Origin: Piscibacillus halophilus
Lineage (GTDB): Bacteria > Bacillota > Bacilli > Bacillales > Alkalibacillaceae
Direction: 5' to 3'
DNA: 64,000 nucleotides
NCBI RefSeq assembly: GCF_900110685.1
Contig: NZ_FOES01000003.1
Location: forward strand, 109,566-173,565
The position numbers and the translations under genes are program-made. Shown one piece after another: positions 1-8,184 of this stretch. Within the stretch, counting starts at the first letter, position 1. The number at the start of each line of letters is the position of its first letter. Below the pieces are notes generated by a model, which was given only the letters and a program-made list of their open reading frames with translations, searched no databases and was not told the origin of the DNA.

Positions 1-30
1 TTTGTGCAGAATGATGAAAAATATAAATAG

Positions 31-867
31 TTAATCTTGGCTAATTAAGGGTGTTTTAATGTTTAAATACTCCTCAATGAATTGTGCAACACCATCATCA
101 TGGTTTGTTAAAGTCACTTCTTTTGCTAATGACTTTAATTCTTCAATGCCGTTAGCCATAGCAACACCAACGCCAGCATAATCGATCATTTCAAAGTCGT
201 TATCTTCATCACCGAAAGCAATGACTCGATGTTGCGGTATGCCGTATTCTTCGGCAACTTTTTTTACACCAATAGCTTTATGAAGTCCAGAACGAATAAT
301 CTCAATCACGTGGAAAGGTGCTCCCCATTTACGGTGATCAATGACAGATGTGTGTCTTTCCTCGAGAATTTGACGAATTTGATTGACACCTTCTTCATAT
401 GGGTGAACTAATAATGATGAAGGGTCCCCAGTTAGAGTATTTTTTAAGTCACCAATTTTAGCGGGTTGCTCTAAACCTTCAAGGAAAAATTGGTTAAAGA
501 TATGTTCGCTTTCTTTGTTTATAAAGACTTGGTCCATAATTTCTGCCATAATATTTTGTACGCCAATTTCAGTTGAAGTATCGATAATATCTAATGCAAC
601 ATCCTTTGGGAGTGGTGAGTGCATATGGTCCCAATTTTGATCTAATGGGTGGTGTATATATGCACCGTTCATATTGACAATCGGTGTATTCAACTCAAGT
701 TGTTGATAAAACTGTTTACTTACTCGATAAGGTCTACCAGTAGCAATCATGACAATATGACCTTGTTCTCTCACAGCTTTAAGCGTTTCAATCGTGCGTT
801 TAGAAATGATTTTATCATTGTTAAGAAGTGTTCCGTCTAAATCTAATGCAATTAGATGTTTCTCCAT
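31..867 (-). CDS. yitU: HAD-superfamily Cof-type phosphatase (YitU-like)
   Basis: A 278-residue cytoplasmic hydrolase of the haloacid dehalogenase superfamily, Cof subfamily IIB, which usually dephosphorylates sugar phosphates or cofactors such as FMN precursors. The N-terminal DLDGTLL motif gives the nucleophile Asp9 and acid/base Asp11, and the GDEDND motif near residue 218 gives the magnesium-binding aspartates; the long middle insert is the C2 cap. Length is normal. The start has a GAGGTGA ribosome site. It is divergent from the yitV-like gene, and the yitU-yitV-yitW neighbourhood of Bacillus subtilis supports the name. The exact substrate is unknown. Confidence 0.85.
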   Translation of the reverse strand: MEKHLIALDLDGTLLNNDKIISKRTIETLKAVREQGHIVMIATGRPYRVSKQFYQQLELNTPIVNMNGAYIHHPLDQNWDHMHSPLPKDVALDIIDTSTEIGVQNIMAEIMDQVFINKESEHIFNQFFLEGLEQPAKIGDLKNTLTGDPSSLLVHPYEEGVNQIRQILEERHTSVIDHRKWGAPFHVIEIIRSGLHKAIGVKKVAEEYGIPQHRVIAFGDEDNDFEMIDYAGVGVAMANGIEELKSLAKEVTLTNHDDGVAQFIEEYLNIKTPLISQD

Positions 868-1011
868 CGTTTCTCACCTCTTCAGCTCTCATTAAGTACC
901 TAATTAACTCATTTTACCATGTATATACGTTATTGTGAATATCCACTAAGTTTGAAAGCGTATTAGCAATGATTTATTATAGTAATAAAATGATTGAGAG
1001 GGGACACATAC

Positions 1012-1776
1012 ATGATTGTCATAGATCGCATTCAAGTAAAAGATATACCAGTATTAGAAGTTGTAGATCATGAAAAAATAGATCATCCACTTCCGATTAT
1101 GATATATTTCCACGGTTTTACAAGCTCTAAAGAACAAGATTTACCTCAAGCTTATTTAATGGCTGAAAAAGGTTACAGAGTATTCCTGCCTGATAGTTTG
1201 CATCACGGTGAACGAAAAGTTGAAGAAGATTCCCATAAAATACAAGGTGACTTTTGGAAAATTGTGATTCAGAATTTAGAAGACTTAAATCAGCTATATT
1301 TATATATTAAAGAGCATGATTTAGCATTAGATGACCGGATTGGAATTGCGGGTACGAGTATGGGAGGAATTACAGTTTCTGCTGCTTTAACTCGTTTCCA
1401 ATGGGTTAAGGCTGCAGGTATAATGATGGGGTCGGCTAGAATCAGTGATATGGCTGCTTATTTACTCAAAAGCATTCAAAAACAAGGGGTTAACTTACCT
1501 TTAACTGCAGAGGAAATTAATCAACAATTAAAGTCATTAGAACCTATTGATTTATCTAAACAACTTGAGAAATTAGGTAATCGTCCAATCTTTATTTGGC
1601 ATGGAGAAAGTGACCATACGGTTCCTTATCAGCATTCAATTTCTTTTGTTGAACAATTAAAAGTAGCCGGTTACCCTGAAGACCGTTATCAATTCATTTC
1701 TGAGCCGAATCGTGATCATAAAGTTAGCCGAGAAGCTAAATATGCCCTAAGGGACTTTTTCTCTACACATTTATAG
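1012..1776 (+). CDS. yitV: Alpha/beta-hydrolase esterase (YitV-like)
   Basis: A 254-residue alpha/beta hydrolase of the YitV/dienelactone-hydrolase-like group. It shows the oxyanion segment FHGFTSS near residue 34, the nucleophile elbow GTSMGG with Ser116, a likely acid Asp in HGESDHTVP and a likely catalytic His in the NRDHK segment near the C-terminus. No signal peptide, so probably a cytoplasmic esterase or acyl-peptide hydrolase. The ATG at 1012 follows GAGAGGGG at good spacing; an in-frame TTG at 994 is less likely because it overlaps that site. In B. subtilis yitW follows directly; here an aromatic-degradation cassette separates the two. Confidence 0.8.
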   Translation: MIVIDRIQVKDIPVLEVVDHEKIDHPLPIMIYFHGFTSSKEQDLPQAYLMAEKGYRVFLPDSLHHGERKVEEDSHKIQGDFWKIVIQNLEDLNQLYLYIKEHDLALDDRIGIAGTSMGGITVSAALTRFQWVKAAGIMMGSARISDMAAYLLKSIQKQGVNLPLTAEEINQQLKSLEPIDLSKQLEKLGNRPIFIWHGESDHTVPYQHSISFVEQLKVAGYPEDRYQFISEPNRDHKVSREAKYALRDFFSTHL

Positions 1777-1920
1777 GATAGAAGTATGATTTTCTTCATA
1801 TTAAAATCTAGTAGATTAGCAAAATGCACAAACAAAATCATAGAATTCTACATATTTTCTAGTAATGTTATGAAGATTTGAACGATAAAATGTCTTAAGA
1901 ACTGTTAAGGGGGAATATAT

Positions 1921-2385
1921 TTGGACCTTAAAGAATTTAGAAATTGTTTGGGTCGTTTTGCAACTGGGGTGACGGTGGTCACTTGCAATGAGGGAGAACA
2001 ATGTCATGGCTTAACGGCTAATTCATTTACATCTGTTTCACTTGATCCACCACTTGTATTGGTTTCAATTGACAGAGATACGAAAGCCTTTCAAAAACTA
2101 AAGGATAATCGTTTTATTGTCAATATTTTATCCATTGATCAACAAGATACAGCGATGCATTTCGCAGGTAAACCATGTGAAGATTTACCTTTTGAATGGA
2201 TTGAAACTGATTTTGGCCATCGTATTCAAGATTCATTGGCTTATATTGAATGTGAGCCGTGGGCGGAATATGATGGAGGCGATCATGTGTTATTTTTAGG
2301 AAAAGTTGTTAACTTTGAATATCAAGAAGGTGAGCCACTAGGGTTTTATGGTGGTAAGTTTTCTAAAATTGTACAGGAATCATAA
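1921..2385 (+). CDS. Short-chain flavin reductase, partner of two-component monooxygenase (HpaC/PheA2-like)
   Basis: A 154-residue FMN-binding split-barrel flavin reductase. The segments GRFATGVTVVT, GLTANSFTSVSLDPPL and DHVLFLGKV are typical of HpaC/PheA2-type NAD(P)H:flavin oxidoreductases. Such enzymes supply reduced FAD or FMN to HpaB/PheA1-type oxygenases, one of which is encoded at 3203. The start is TTG with the strong site AAGGGGG seven to eight bases upstream; no ATG lies nearby. It has its own terminator and is separated from the oxygenase by an opposing gene, so the pair is not one transcript. The partnership is inferred from family and proximity. Confidence 0.82.
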   Translation: MDLKEFRNCLGRFATGVTVVTCNEGEQCHGLTANSFTSVSLDPPLVLVSIDRDTKAFQKLKDNRFIVNILSIDQQDTAMHFAGKPCEDLPFEWIETDFGHRIQDSLAYIECEPWAEYDGGDHVLFLGKVVNFEYQEGEPLGFYGGKFSKIVQES

Positions 2386-2390
2386 AGTTT

Positions 2391-2428
2391 TAAGGCTGAC
2401 CCAAGAAAGGGGACAGCCTTTTCTTTAT
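2391..2428 (+). terminator. Intrinsic terminator after flavin reductase
   Basis: AAGGCTG and CAGCCTT pair, extended by CCC/GGG across a mismatch, and are followed by TTTTCTTT. It lies a few bases after the flavin reductase stop. Confidence 0.8.
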
Positions 2429-2440
2429 GCTAAAAACTAC

Positions 2441-3061
2441 TTATTCACCTTTACTCGGGCGTTCTAAAAAAATATTTTCACTTAATTGAGCATAGTTGGG
2501 TCCGGCTAATCTTGCGATAGGATTTAACTGTTCAGCTAAAATGCGTCCGTTATCATAAATGGCATCGTCAATGTGATATTTAATCACCTTTCCTATGAAT
2601 AGATCATTGTTACATTCTTGATTTTCTTCTAACGGAATATGTTGAAATAATTTACACTCTAACCTTACTTTGGCTTCTTTAACTCCTGGAACGTCAATTT
2701 CTGTACTGTCAATAGGTGACAATCCGACACGTTCTACCTCACTCACACTATCCGAATAAGGTGCCGATGTTTGATTCATTGTTTCTAATAAATCCATATC
2801 AAGAATATGAACAACAAACTCACCTTTTTCTAAAATGTTTTGTGCAGTATGTTTTTTGATTTCTCCTTTAATCCTTCCAACAGATAAAACAATTAATGGT
2901 GGAGTTCCAGCAACCATATTAAAGAAACTAAATGGCGCTGCATTTAATACCCCCTTTTCATTTAAAGATGTTACGAATGCAATAGGTCTCGGTATGACAC
3001 TGCCACTTAAAAGCTTGTAGTTGTCTTTTGGACTAAGATCAATTGGATTAATAGACTTCAT
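2441..3061 (-). CDS. Flavoprotein, FMN-binding split-barrel (DIM6/NTAB-type) family
   Basis: A 206-residue protein of the flavin-reductase-like FMN-binding split-barrel family (DIM6/NTAB). Motifs include SGSVIPRPIAFVTS near residue 17, NAAPFSFFNMV and a PPLIVLSVG strand, the FMN-phosphate and isoalloxazine contact regions of this fold. The ATG at 3061 has the site AGAGGTG; the open frame runs 32 codons further upstream without a ribosome site. It is divergent from the HpaB-like oxygenase. It may be a second flavin reductase for the cassette or an unrelated FMN protein; the sequence does not decide. Confidence 0.72.
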   Translation of the reverse strand: MKSINPIDLSPKDNYKLLSGSVIPRPIAFVTSLNEKGVLNAAPFSFFNMVAGTPPLIVLSVGRIKGEIKKHTAQNILEKGEFVVHILDMDLLETMNQTSAPYSDSVSEVERVGLSPIDSTEIDVPGVKEAKVRLECKLFQHIPLEENQECNNDLFIGKVIKYHIDDAIYDNGRILAEQLNPIARLAGPNYAQLSENIFLERPSKGE

Positions 3062-3159
3062 CAAATCACCTCTTTTTTTAGGATAGCATATTATAGCATA
3101 TTTCGTTTTATAAATAATCGTCATATAACTAGATTCTATTAATAAACATAGTATCAAGG

Positions 3160-3174
3160 ACGTAAGCGCTTACT
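3160..3174. promoter_or_regulatory. cre-like palindrome (candidate CcpA operator)
   Basis: GTAAGCGCTTAC is a perfect 12-base palindrome at 3162-3173. It has the CG core and flanks of the catabolite-responsive element (TGNAANCGNWNNCA) except for the outer T and A. It lies about 30 bases before the HpaB-like start, where a bound CcpA would block transcription. Catabolite repression of an aromatic-degradation operon would make sense but is inferred. Confidence 0.5.
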
Positions 3175-3202
3175 TAGATTATTTTTAAGAGGGGGAAATT
3201 GT

Positions 3203-4741
3203 ATGGATAGTAAGGTTAAAAGTAGACCTCTCACTGGACAAGAGTATCTTGAAAGTCTAAGAGACGGTAGAGAAATCTGGATTCACGGAGAAAAAGTCGA
3301 GGACGTGACGACGCACCCGGCTTTCCGTAATGCAGCACGTTCAATTGCTAGATTATATGATGCTCTTCATGATGAGAAAACAAAAGATATTTTAACCTGT
3401 GCAACAGATACAGAAAGTGGTGGATTTACTCATAAATTTTTTACAATAGACAAGACCACTGAAGACCTCGTGGCAAGCCGTGATGCGATTGCAGAGTGGG
3501 CGAAGTTAACGTACGGGCAAATGGGACGTTCACCAGACTATAAAGCCGCATTTCTAGCAACATTAGGGGCTGATCCTGATTATTATGCTCCGTATCAAGA
3601 GAATGCCAAGTATTGGTATAAAGAAGCGCAGGAAAAGCTTTGGTATTTTAATCATGCGATTATTAATCCACCGGTTGATCGTAACAAACCAATGGAAGCG
3701 GTTAATGATGTATTTGTTAAAGCGGTTGGAGAAACAGACGAAGGGGTCATCGTCAGTGGAGCTAAGATGGTTGCGACTGGTTCTGCCTTAACAAACTACA
3801 ATTTTGTCGCGCATTACGGTGCCATTCCAGTTGATAATGAAGATATGGCGTTAGTATTTGTCGCTCCAATGAACACACCAGGCGTTAAGTTAATATCTCG
3901 ACAAAGTTATGAGATGGTTTCAGCAGTTATGGGTAGCCCGTTTGATTATCCATTAAGCAGTCGTTTTGATGAGAATGATGCGGTATTAGTGTTCGATGAA
4001 GCGGTCATTCCGTGGGAGAACATTTTAATTTATAAAGATGTAGAAAAAGCAAACTCTTTCTTCCCTGAAAGTGGATTTTTAAATCGGTTTACATTCCACG
4101 GGGTAACACGCCTAGCAGTCAAATTAGATTTTATGGCCGGATTGTTATTAAAAGCCATTAAAACAAACGGAACAGATGAATTTCGTGGAGTACAGGCCAA
4201 CGTTGGAGAAGTATTAGCTTGGCGTAATATGTTCTGGTCGCTCAGTGATTCAATGGCTAAAACCCCAGACCCAGGCAGGGGAGGCACGGTCTTGCCGAAC
4301 TTAAATTACGGTCTAGCTTATCGGGTATTTATGACCATTGGTTGGCCAAGGGTTAAAGAAATAATTGAAAATGTGGTAGCTGGCAGCTTAATTGTACAGC
4401 CATCTAGTGCTGAAGACTTTAAAAATCCTGAATTAAGGCCATTATTAGATCGATTATATAGAGGGTCTAATGATATTGAAGCATTAGACAAAATTAAACT
4501 GATTAAATTGTTGTGGGATTCGATTGGTTCAGAGTATGGTGGCCGTCATGAGCTTTATGAACGTAATTACTCTGGTAATCATGAAAACATCCGTTTAGAA
4601 AACTTGGTAGCTGCACAAGGTTCAGGTCTAGCAGATGAATATATTAAGTTCGCTGAAATGTGCATGTCTGATTACGATTTAGACGGTTGGACGAATGATA
4701 CATGGATTAACCCAGATGATATTAATTTATTTAACAAATAA
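3203..4741 (+). CDS. HpaB/PheA1-type FADH2-dependent aromatic hydroxylase, oxygenase component
   Basis: A 512-residue flavin-dependent monooxygenase of the 4-hydroxyphenylacetate 3-hydroxylase family. The N-terminal RPLTGQEYLESLRDGRE block is diagnostic. GRSPDY carries Arg109 and Tyr113, and NHAIINPPVDR carries His151, matching the substrate-binding Arg, Tyr and His of HpaB. It uses reduced flavin from a separate reductase to ortho-hydroxylate a phenol. Because catechol dioxygenase and muconate cycloisomerase genes follow, the likely substrate is phenol or a simple phenol giving catechol, as for Geobacillus PheA1, rather than 4-hydroxyphenylacetate. ATG with AGAGGGGG. The catechol dioxygenase starts 14 bases after its stop. 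Confidence 0.85.
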   Translation: MDSKVKSRPLTGQEYLESLRDGREIWIHGEKVEDVTTHPAFRNAARSIARLYDALHDEKTKDILTCATDTESGGFTHKFFTIDKTTEDLVASRDAIAEWAKLTYGQMGRSPDYKAAFLATLGADPDYYAPYQENAKYWYKEAQEKLWYFNHAIINPPVDRNKPMEAVNDVFVKAVGETDEGVIVSGAKMVATGSALTNYNFVAHYGAIPVDNEDMALVFVAPMNTPGVKLISRQSYEMVSAVMGSPFDYPLSSRFDENDAVLVFDEAVIPWENILIYKDVEKANSFFPESGFLNRFTFHGVTRLAVKLDFMAGLLLKAIKTNGTDEFRGVQANVGEVLAWRNMFWSLSDSMAKTPDPGRGGTVLPNLNYGLAYRVFMTIGWPRVKEIIENVVAGSLIVQPSSAEDFKNPELRPLLDRLYRGSNDIEALDKIKLIKLLWDSIGSEYGGRHELYERNYSGNHENIRLENLVAAQGSGLADEYIKFAEMCMSDYDLDGWTNDTWINPDDINLFNK

Positions 4742-4755
4742 GGGGGATTATATCG

Positions 4756-5523
4756 ATGAGTGAGACAAAAACGAACACTCGCGTGAGTGAAATTTTTGAT
4801 TTGTTCTATAAACATTTAAATAACTTTTTAAAAGAGGCAAATCCGAATCATGAAGAATACACAGAGTTTGTGAAGTGGGCAGATCGCTTAGGGCGTACAG
4901 GAGAATTACCATTATTCATGGATGTATTTATTGAATCATCGGTGCTTAAAAATATGTATGCTGATAAGCCAGGGACAGAGCCTTCATTATTAGGACCGTA
5001 TTATGTAGAAGGTGCGCCTATTTTAGAAAAACCTTATAAACTACCAATGCGAGAAAATGAAAAAGGTGAAAAGCTTAAGTTCTCTGGAACTGTTAAAGAT
5101 GTTAACGGAGAACCGTTAGCGAATACATTAGTGGATATGTGGCAGGATGACGCGGATGGCTATTATTCATCCTTTGATTCAGATGCACCGCCTTATAATT
5201 TGCGAGGAAGATTCTATACGGATGAAAATGGTTATTTTGAGGTTGATACGATTGTGCCAATTCCGTATCAAATACCGACAGCTGGACCAACAGGAGAATT
5301 TCTCAAAATGATAGATCAGCACCCATATCGACCAGCTCATTTGCATATTATGTTTAAACATAAAGGGTATGAAACTTTAATTACACAGGTGTTCTTTGAA
5401 GGTGACGAATGGCTCGAAAGCGATGTAGCAGATGGAGTACGTCCATCCTTGATGACCAAGTTATATGATGGCGGCGACTATAAGAAAGCCTCACTTGATT
5501 TCGTCATGCGAAACGAGGAATAG
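4756..5523 (+). CDS. catA: Intradiol ring-cleavage dioxygenase, catechol 1,2-dioxygenase type
   Basis: A 255-residue non-haem Fe(III) dioxygenase that cleaves catechol between the hydroxyls to cis,cis-muconate. A helical N-terminal linker domain (about 1-75) is followed by GPYYVEGAP and the beta-sandwich catalytic domain. Iron ligands by alignment to known CatA enzymes are Tyr137 (GYYSSFD), Tyr171 (PIPYQIP), His195 and His197 (RPAHLHIM); Arg192 and Gln211 are also in place. Hydroxyquinol or chlorocatechol dioxygenases are related alternatives, but the adjacent cycloisomerase favours catechol. It lies directly behind the hydroxylase and has AAGGGGG before the ATG. Confidence 0.87.
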   Translation: MSETKTNTRVSEIFDLFYKHLNNFLKEANPNHEEYTEFVKWADRLGRTGELPLFMDVFIESSVLKNMYADKPGTEPSLLGPYYVEGAPILEKPYKLPMRENEKGEKLKFSGTVKDVNGEPLANTLVDMWQDDADGYYSSFDSDAPPYNLRGRFYTDENGYFEVDTIVPIPYQIPTAGPTGEFLKMIDQHPYRPAHLHIMFKHKGYETLITQVFFEGDEWLESDVADGVRPSLMTKLYDGGDYKKASLDFVMRNEE

Positions 5524-5533
5524 GAGTAACATG

Positions 5534-5572
5534 AAGGAGGTTGTTTTAGCATTAAGACACCCTCCTTTTTCT
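5534..5572 (+). terminator. Intrinsic terminator inside the aromatic cassette
   Basis: AAGGAGG-T-TGT pairs with ACA-C-CCTCCTT and is followed by TTTTTCTTTC. It lies between the dioxygenase and cycloisomerase genes, so the downstream genes need read-through or their own promoter. Confidence 0.75.
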
Positions 5573-5609
5573 TTCTTAATTATTTATTTTTCAACTGGAG
5601 GAGTCGATC

Positions 5610-6764
5610 ATGGACTTATTAATTAAACATATTACGACAGATATCATTGACATACCCATTAAACGTCCTCATCAATTTTCGACTGAAAAGATTACAACTA
5701 AAAGTTTTATGATTGTAAGATTACACCTTACTAATGATATAGAAGGCATTGGAGAAGGCACGACGCCAGGAATTTGGTGGAATGGTGAAAGTGTCGAAAC
5801 GATGAAATTAGTGGTAGATCAATATATTAAACCTCTTTTATTAGGAAAAGATCCACGTTATGTCGAACAAATTTTAGCCTTAATGGATCGTCACATCCGT
5901 GGTAATTCCTTTGCGAAAGCGGCAGTTGAAATGAGTATATATGATGCCTTAGGACACGTCTTTCAGGTACCTGTTCATCAATTGCTTGGTGGGGCATTTA
6001 CAAAAGAAGTTCCAATTAGGTGGGCGCTTGCCAGTGGTTCAATAGAAGGCGATATAAATGAAGGGATTGAACTTTATCAAAACCATACCTATCAAACTTT
6101 TAAGATCAAATCTGGGAAAGAATCTCCTGAAAAAGACGTGATTCGTTCTATAAAAATAGCTGAAGGTCTTCAAGGTTACTCGGCTATTGGCGTTGACCCT
6201 AATGGTTCTTGGAATCGATTGATGACCAAAAAATGGATGGAGGAACTTAATCAAGCTGGCGTCGAATTTTTAGAACAACCATTAGCACCAGAAGATATTG
6301 ATGGGATGAGTGACTTAGTTTCGATGAAGAGAGTACCGATCATGGCTGATGAAGGCATTGCTTCTATTCATGATGCTAGACAAATCGTTGAAAAGAAAGC
6401 CGCTGATATCTTCTCATTAAAAATTCATAAATTTGGCGGTATGCGTCATACGCTTAAAGTAGGAGCACTTGCTGAGAGTGCTGGAATCTGTTGTTTTGGC
6501 GGAACTTCATTAGAGACTTCTATTGGAACAGCAGCGAATCTCCATGCCTTTTGTACCTTACGTAACTTGGATTATGGAGCTGAAATTTTTGGACCTGATT
6601 GGTTAAAAGACGATCTTGTTGTAGAGCCGTTGAAATCTAAAAAAGGAACCTTAACACTACCTGAAAAACCAGGGCTTGGGATTGAGTTAGATGAGACGAA
6701 GTTTACGCAATACAAACGTCATAAGGAGGAGAACTCTTGGAACACTACGATGCGCCAACCTTAA
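5610..6764 (+). CDS. catB: Muconate cycloisomerase-type enolase-superfamily enzyme
   Basis: A 384-residue member of the mandelate racemase/muconate lactonizing enzyme subgroup. KIK puts the catalytic lysines at 165 and 167; metal ligands are Asp196 (GVDPNGSW), Glu222 (LEQP) and Asp247 (ADEG); Lys271 (SLKIHKFGG) and the SLETSIGTAAN segment complete the site. Spacing is almost identical to Pseudomonas CatB. It should convert cis,cis-muconate to muconolactone, taking the dioxygenase product. Dipeptide epimerase or o-succinylbenzoate synthase activity is possible in this superfamily, but context favours CatB. GGAGG precedes the ATG. Its 3' end overlaps the DUF3237 gene by 28 bases. Confidence 0.82.
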   Translation: MDLLIKHITTDIIDIPIKRPHQFSTEKITTKSFMIVRLHLTNDIEGIGEGTTPGIWWNGESVETMKLVVDQYIKPLLLGKDPRYVEQILALMDRHIRGNSFAKAAVEMSIYDALGHVFQVPVHQLLGGAFTKEVPIRWALASGSIEGDINEGIELYQNHTYQTFKIKSGKESPEKDVIRSIKIAEGLQGYSAIGVDPNGSWNRLMTKKWMEELNQAGVEFLEQPLAPEDIDGMSDLVSMKRVPIMADEGIASIHDARQIVEKKAADIFSLKIHKFGGMRHTLKVGALAESAGICCFGGTSLETSIGTAANLHAFCTLRNLDYGAEIFGPDWLKDDLVVEPLKSKKGTLTLPEKPGLGIELDETKFTQYKRHKEENSWNTTMRQP

Positions 6765-7207
6765 CCTTTTTATTTGATATGGAACTAACCGTTGATCAGC
6801 CATACCATTTAGGTGTAACACCAAAAGGGAATCGGAGAATTATTCAAGTTAATGATGGTTATTTTAGAGGAAGTATTTTAAACGGCACCGTGATTCCTGG
6901 GGGAGATGATTGGATAACAGTGTTAGAAGACGGAACCATTATTCAAGATGTGCGTATTTTGCTTAAAACATATGATGGCGCATATATTGCGATGACGTAT
7001 AGAGGAATACGGACAGGTACTAGTGACGTTTTAAAAAGATTAGATCGAAACGAAGAAGTGAATTTAAACGAGTATTACTTTACAACACAACCTGTGTTTG
7101 AAACTTCATCTAAAAAATATGATTGGTTAAATAAACGAATTTTTGTAGCGCAAGGAAGAAGAATGCCAGGGAAAGTCAACTATTCTATTTACACGGTTGG
7201 TGAGTAA
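6737..7207 (+). CDS. DUF3237 (UPF0311) family protein in a muconolactone-isomerase position
   Basis: A 156-residue protein with DUF3237 features: an early strand TLTFLFDMEL, the PGGDDW turn near residue 54, repeated strands of a barrel-like fold, and a C-terminal YDWLNKRIFVAQGRRM block. No signal peptide. The start is TTG with AAGGAGGAG, inside the end of the cycloisomerase gene, so the two are translationally coupled; the hydrolase starts three bases after its stop. No CatC-type isomerase is encoded here, and this protein occupies that step's place in the gene order. The family has no firmly known activity that I recall; an isomerase role is inference. Confidence 0.78.
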   Translation: MEHYDAPTLTFLFDMELTVDQPYHLGVTPKGNRRIIQVNDGYFRGSILNGTVIPGGDDWITVLEDGTIIQDVRILLKTYDGAYIAMTYRGIRTGTSDVLKRLDRNEEVNLNEYYFTTQPVFETSSKKYDWLNKRIFVAQGRRMPGKVNYSIYTVGE

Positions 7208-7210
7208 TCT

Positions 7211-8095
7211 ATGCTTAAAATGTGGCGTAAAAAGTTTTTGAAAAACGGTAAACAACTTTTTATACATGAAACTCCAGGGGAGAAGGGAACGATTATTGGT
7301 GTTCATGGCTTGACGGGTCACCACATGCAATTAGGACATTATCAAAAAGCATTTGAAAAGCAATTCCGTATGATTACTTATGATTTGAGAGGACGGGGTA
7401 AAAGTTCGGAGGCTGATCCATCTACATGTATTGATCAGCATGTAGATGATCTCGTTGAGCTAATAGATTTACTAAAAGTTGAACGCCCGATCCTTATGGG
7501 GTATTCCATGGGGGCGTATATTTGCTTGAAAGCCGCTTCTCGATTAGAAAATGTAGGAGCCGTTATATTATTAGATGGAGCAGCAGAAACTGATGAAGGT
7601 CAAAAAGAATTAATCCTTCCGTCCTTAGTAAGATTAAAAACACCATATTCGACGCGGTTAGATTACATTACTCAAACTCGCAAGGCATATGAAAAATTAG
7701 GAATAAGATGGTCTGAGCATATGAACCGAATTGTCAATTATGAAATAGAAAAGCAAGGAGATCATTGGGAGCATAAGTCAAATTCGAAATTAATTGAAAA
7801 AGATTTTATGAGCTTTTTTGATTATAACGTGGAACAATATGCACCATCCATTACAGCACCCGTATTATTAGTGCAGGCAACTGGGCATATGGTTGGAAGA
7901 CGCCCACTTTTTTATGACTTTCAATTTTATAAGCTTGAACAACTAATAAATACCATTGAGACAATTAAGACAAAGGCCAATCATTTAACACTTGTGTTTA
8001 ATAAACAAGTAGAACTAGAGTGGAGAATGTTAGACTTTTTGAATCGTCATTTTTCTTTAATAGATCATGAGTCAACGTATTGTCAAAATCGTTAA
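7211..8095 (+). CDS. Alpha/beta hydrolase, candidate 3-oxoadipate enol-lactonase
   Basis: A 294-residue alpha/beta hydrolase with the oxyanion motif VHGLTGHH at 31-38, DLRGRGKS at 58-65, the nucleophile elbow GYSMGA with Ser99, and a probable catalytic His258 (KANHLTL). The DLRGRGKS and GYSMG motifs are those of the PcaD/BphD-like branch. It starts three bases after the DUF3237 gene and ends the cassette, so hydrolysis of 3-oxoadipate enol-lactone to 3-oxoadipate is the natural step. Substrate is inferred from neighbours only. Thioesterase, CoA-transferase and regulator genes of the pathway are not in the window. Confidence 0.75.
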   Translation: MLKMWRKKFLKNGKQLFIHETPGEKGTIIGVHGLTGHHMQLGHYQKAFEKQFRMITYDLRGRGKSSEADPSTCIDQHVDDLVELIDLLKVERPILMGYSMGAYICLKAASRLENVGAVILLDGAAETDEGQKELILPSLVRLKTPYSTRLDYITQTRKAYEKLGIRWSEHMNRIVNYEIEKQGDHWEHKSNSKLIEKDFMSFFDYNVEQYAPSITAPVLLVQATGHMVGRRPLFYDFQFYKLEQLINTIETIKTKANHLTLVFNKQVELEWRMLDFLNRHFSLIDHESTYCQNR

Positions 8096-8124
8096 GAAGA
8101 ATATATATTCCTTAGCCATTGTTC

Positions 8125-8154
8125 TTTAAAAAATAACGAAAACATGTTTATAAT
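8125..8154 (+). promoter_or_regulatory. Sigma-A-type promoter before yitW
   Basis: A perfect TATAAT at 8149-8154 has a weak TTTAAA/TTAAAA box about 17-18 bases upstream. It lies 30 bases before the yitW start, so yitW has its own promoter despite following the cassette. Confidence 0.5.
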
Positions 8155-8184
8155 AGAGTAGAGAATGTTGAAGGAGGACTGACA

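Noticed and set aside
950..970. cre-like sequence TGAAAGCGTATTAG before yitV
   Set aside because: Only the left half and core fit; the right half does not match the operator consensus.
5610..6764. Dipeptide epimerase or o-succinylbenzoate synthase
   Set aside because: Active-site spacing and the adjacent catechol dioxygenase favour muconate cycloisomerase, although the superfamily overlaps.
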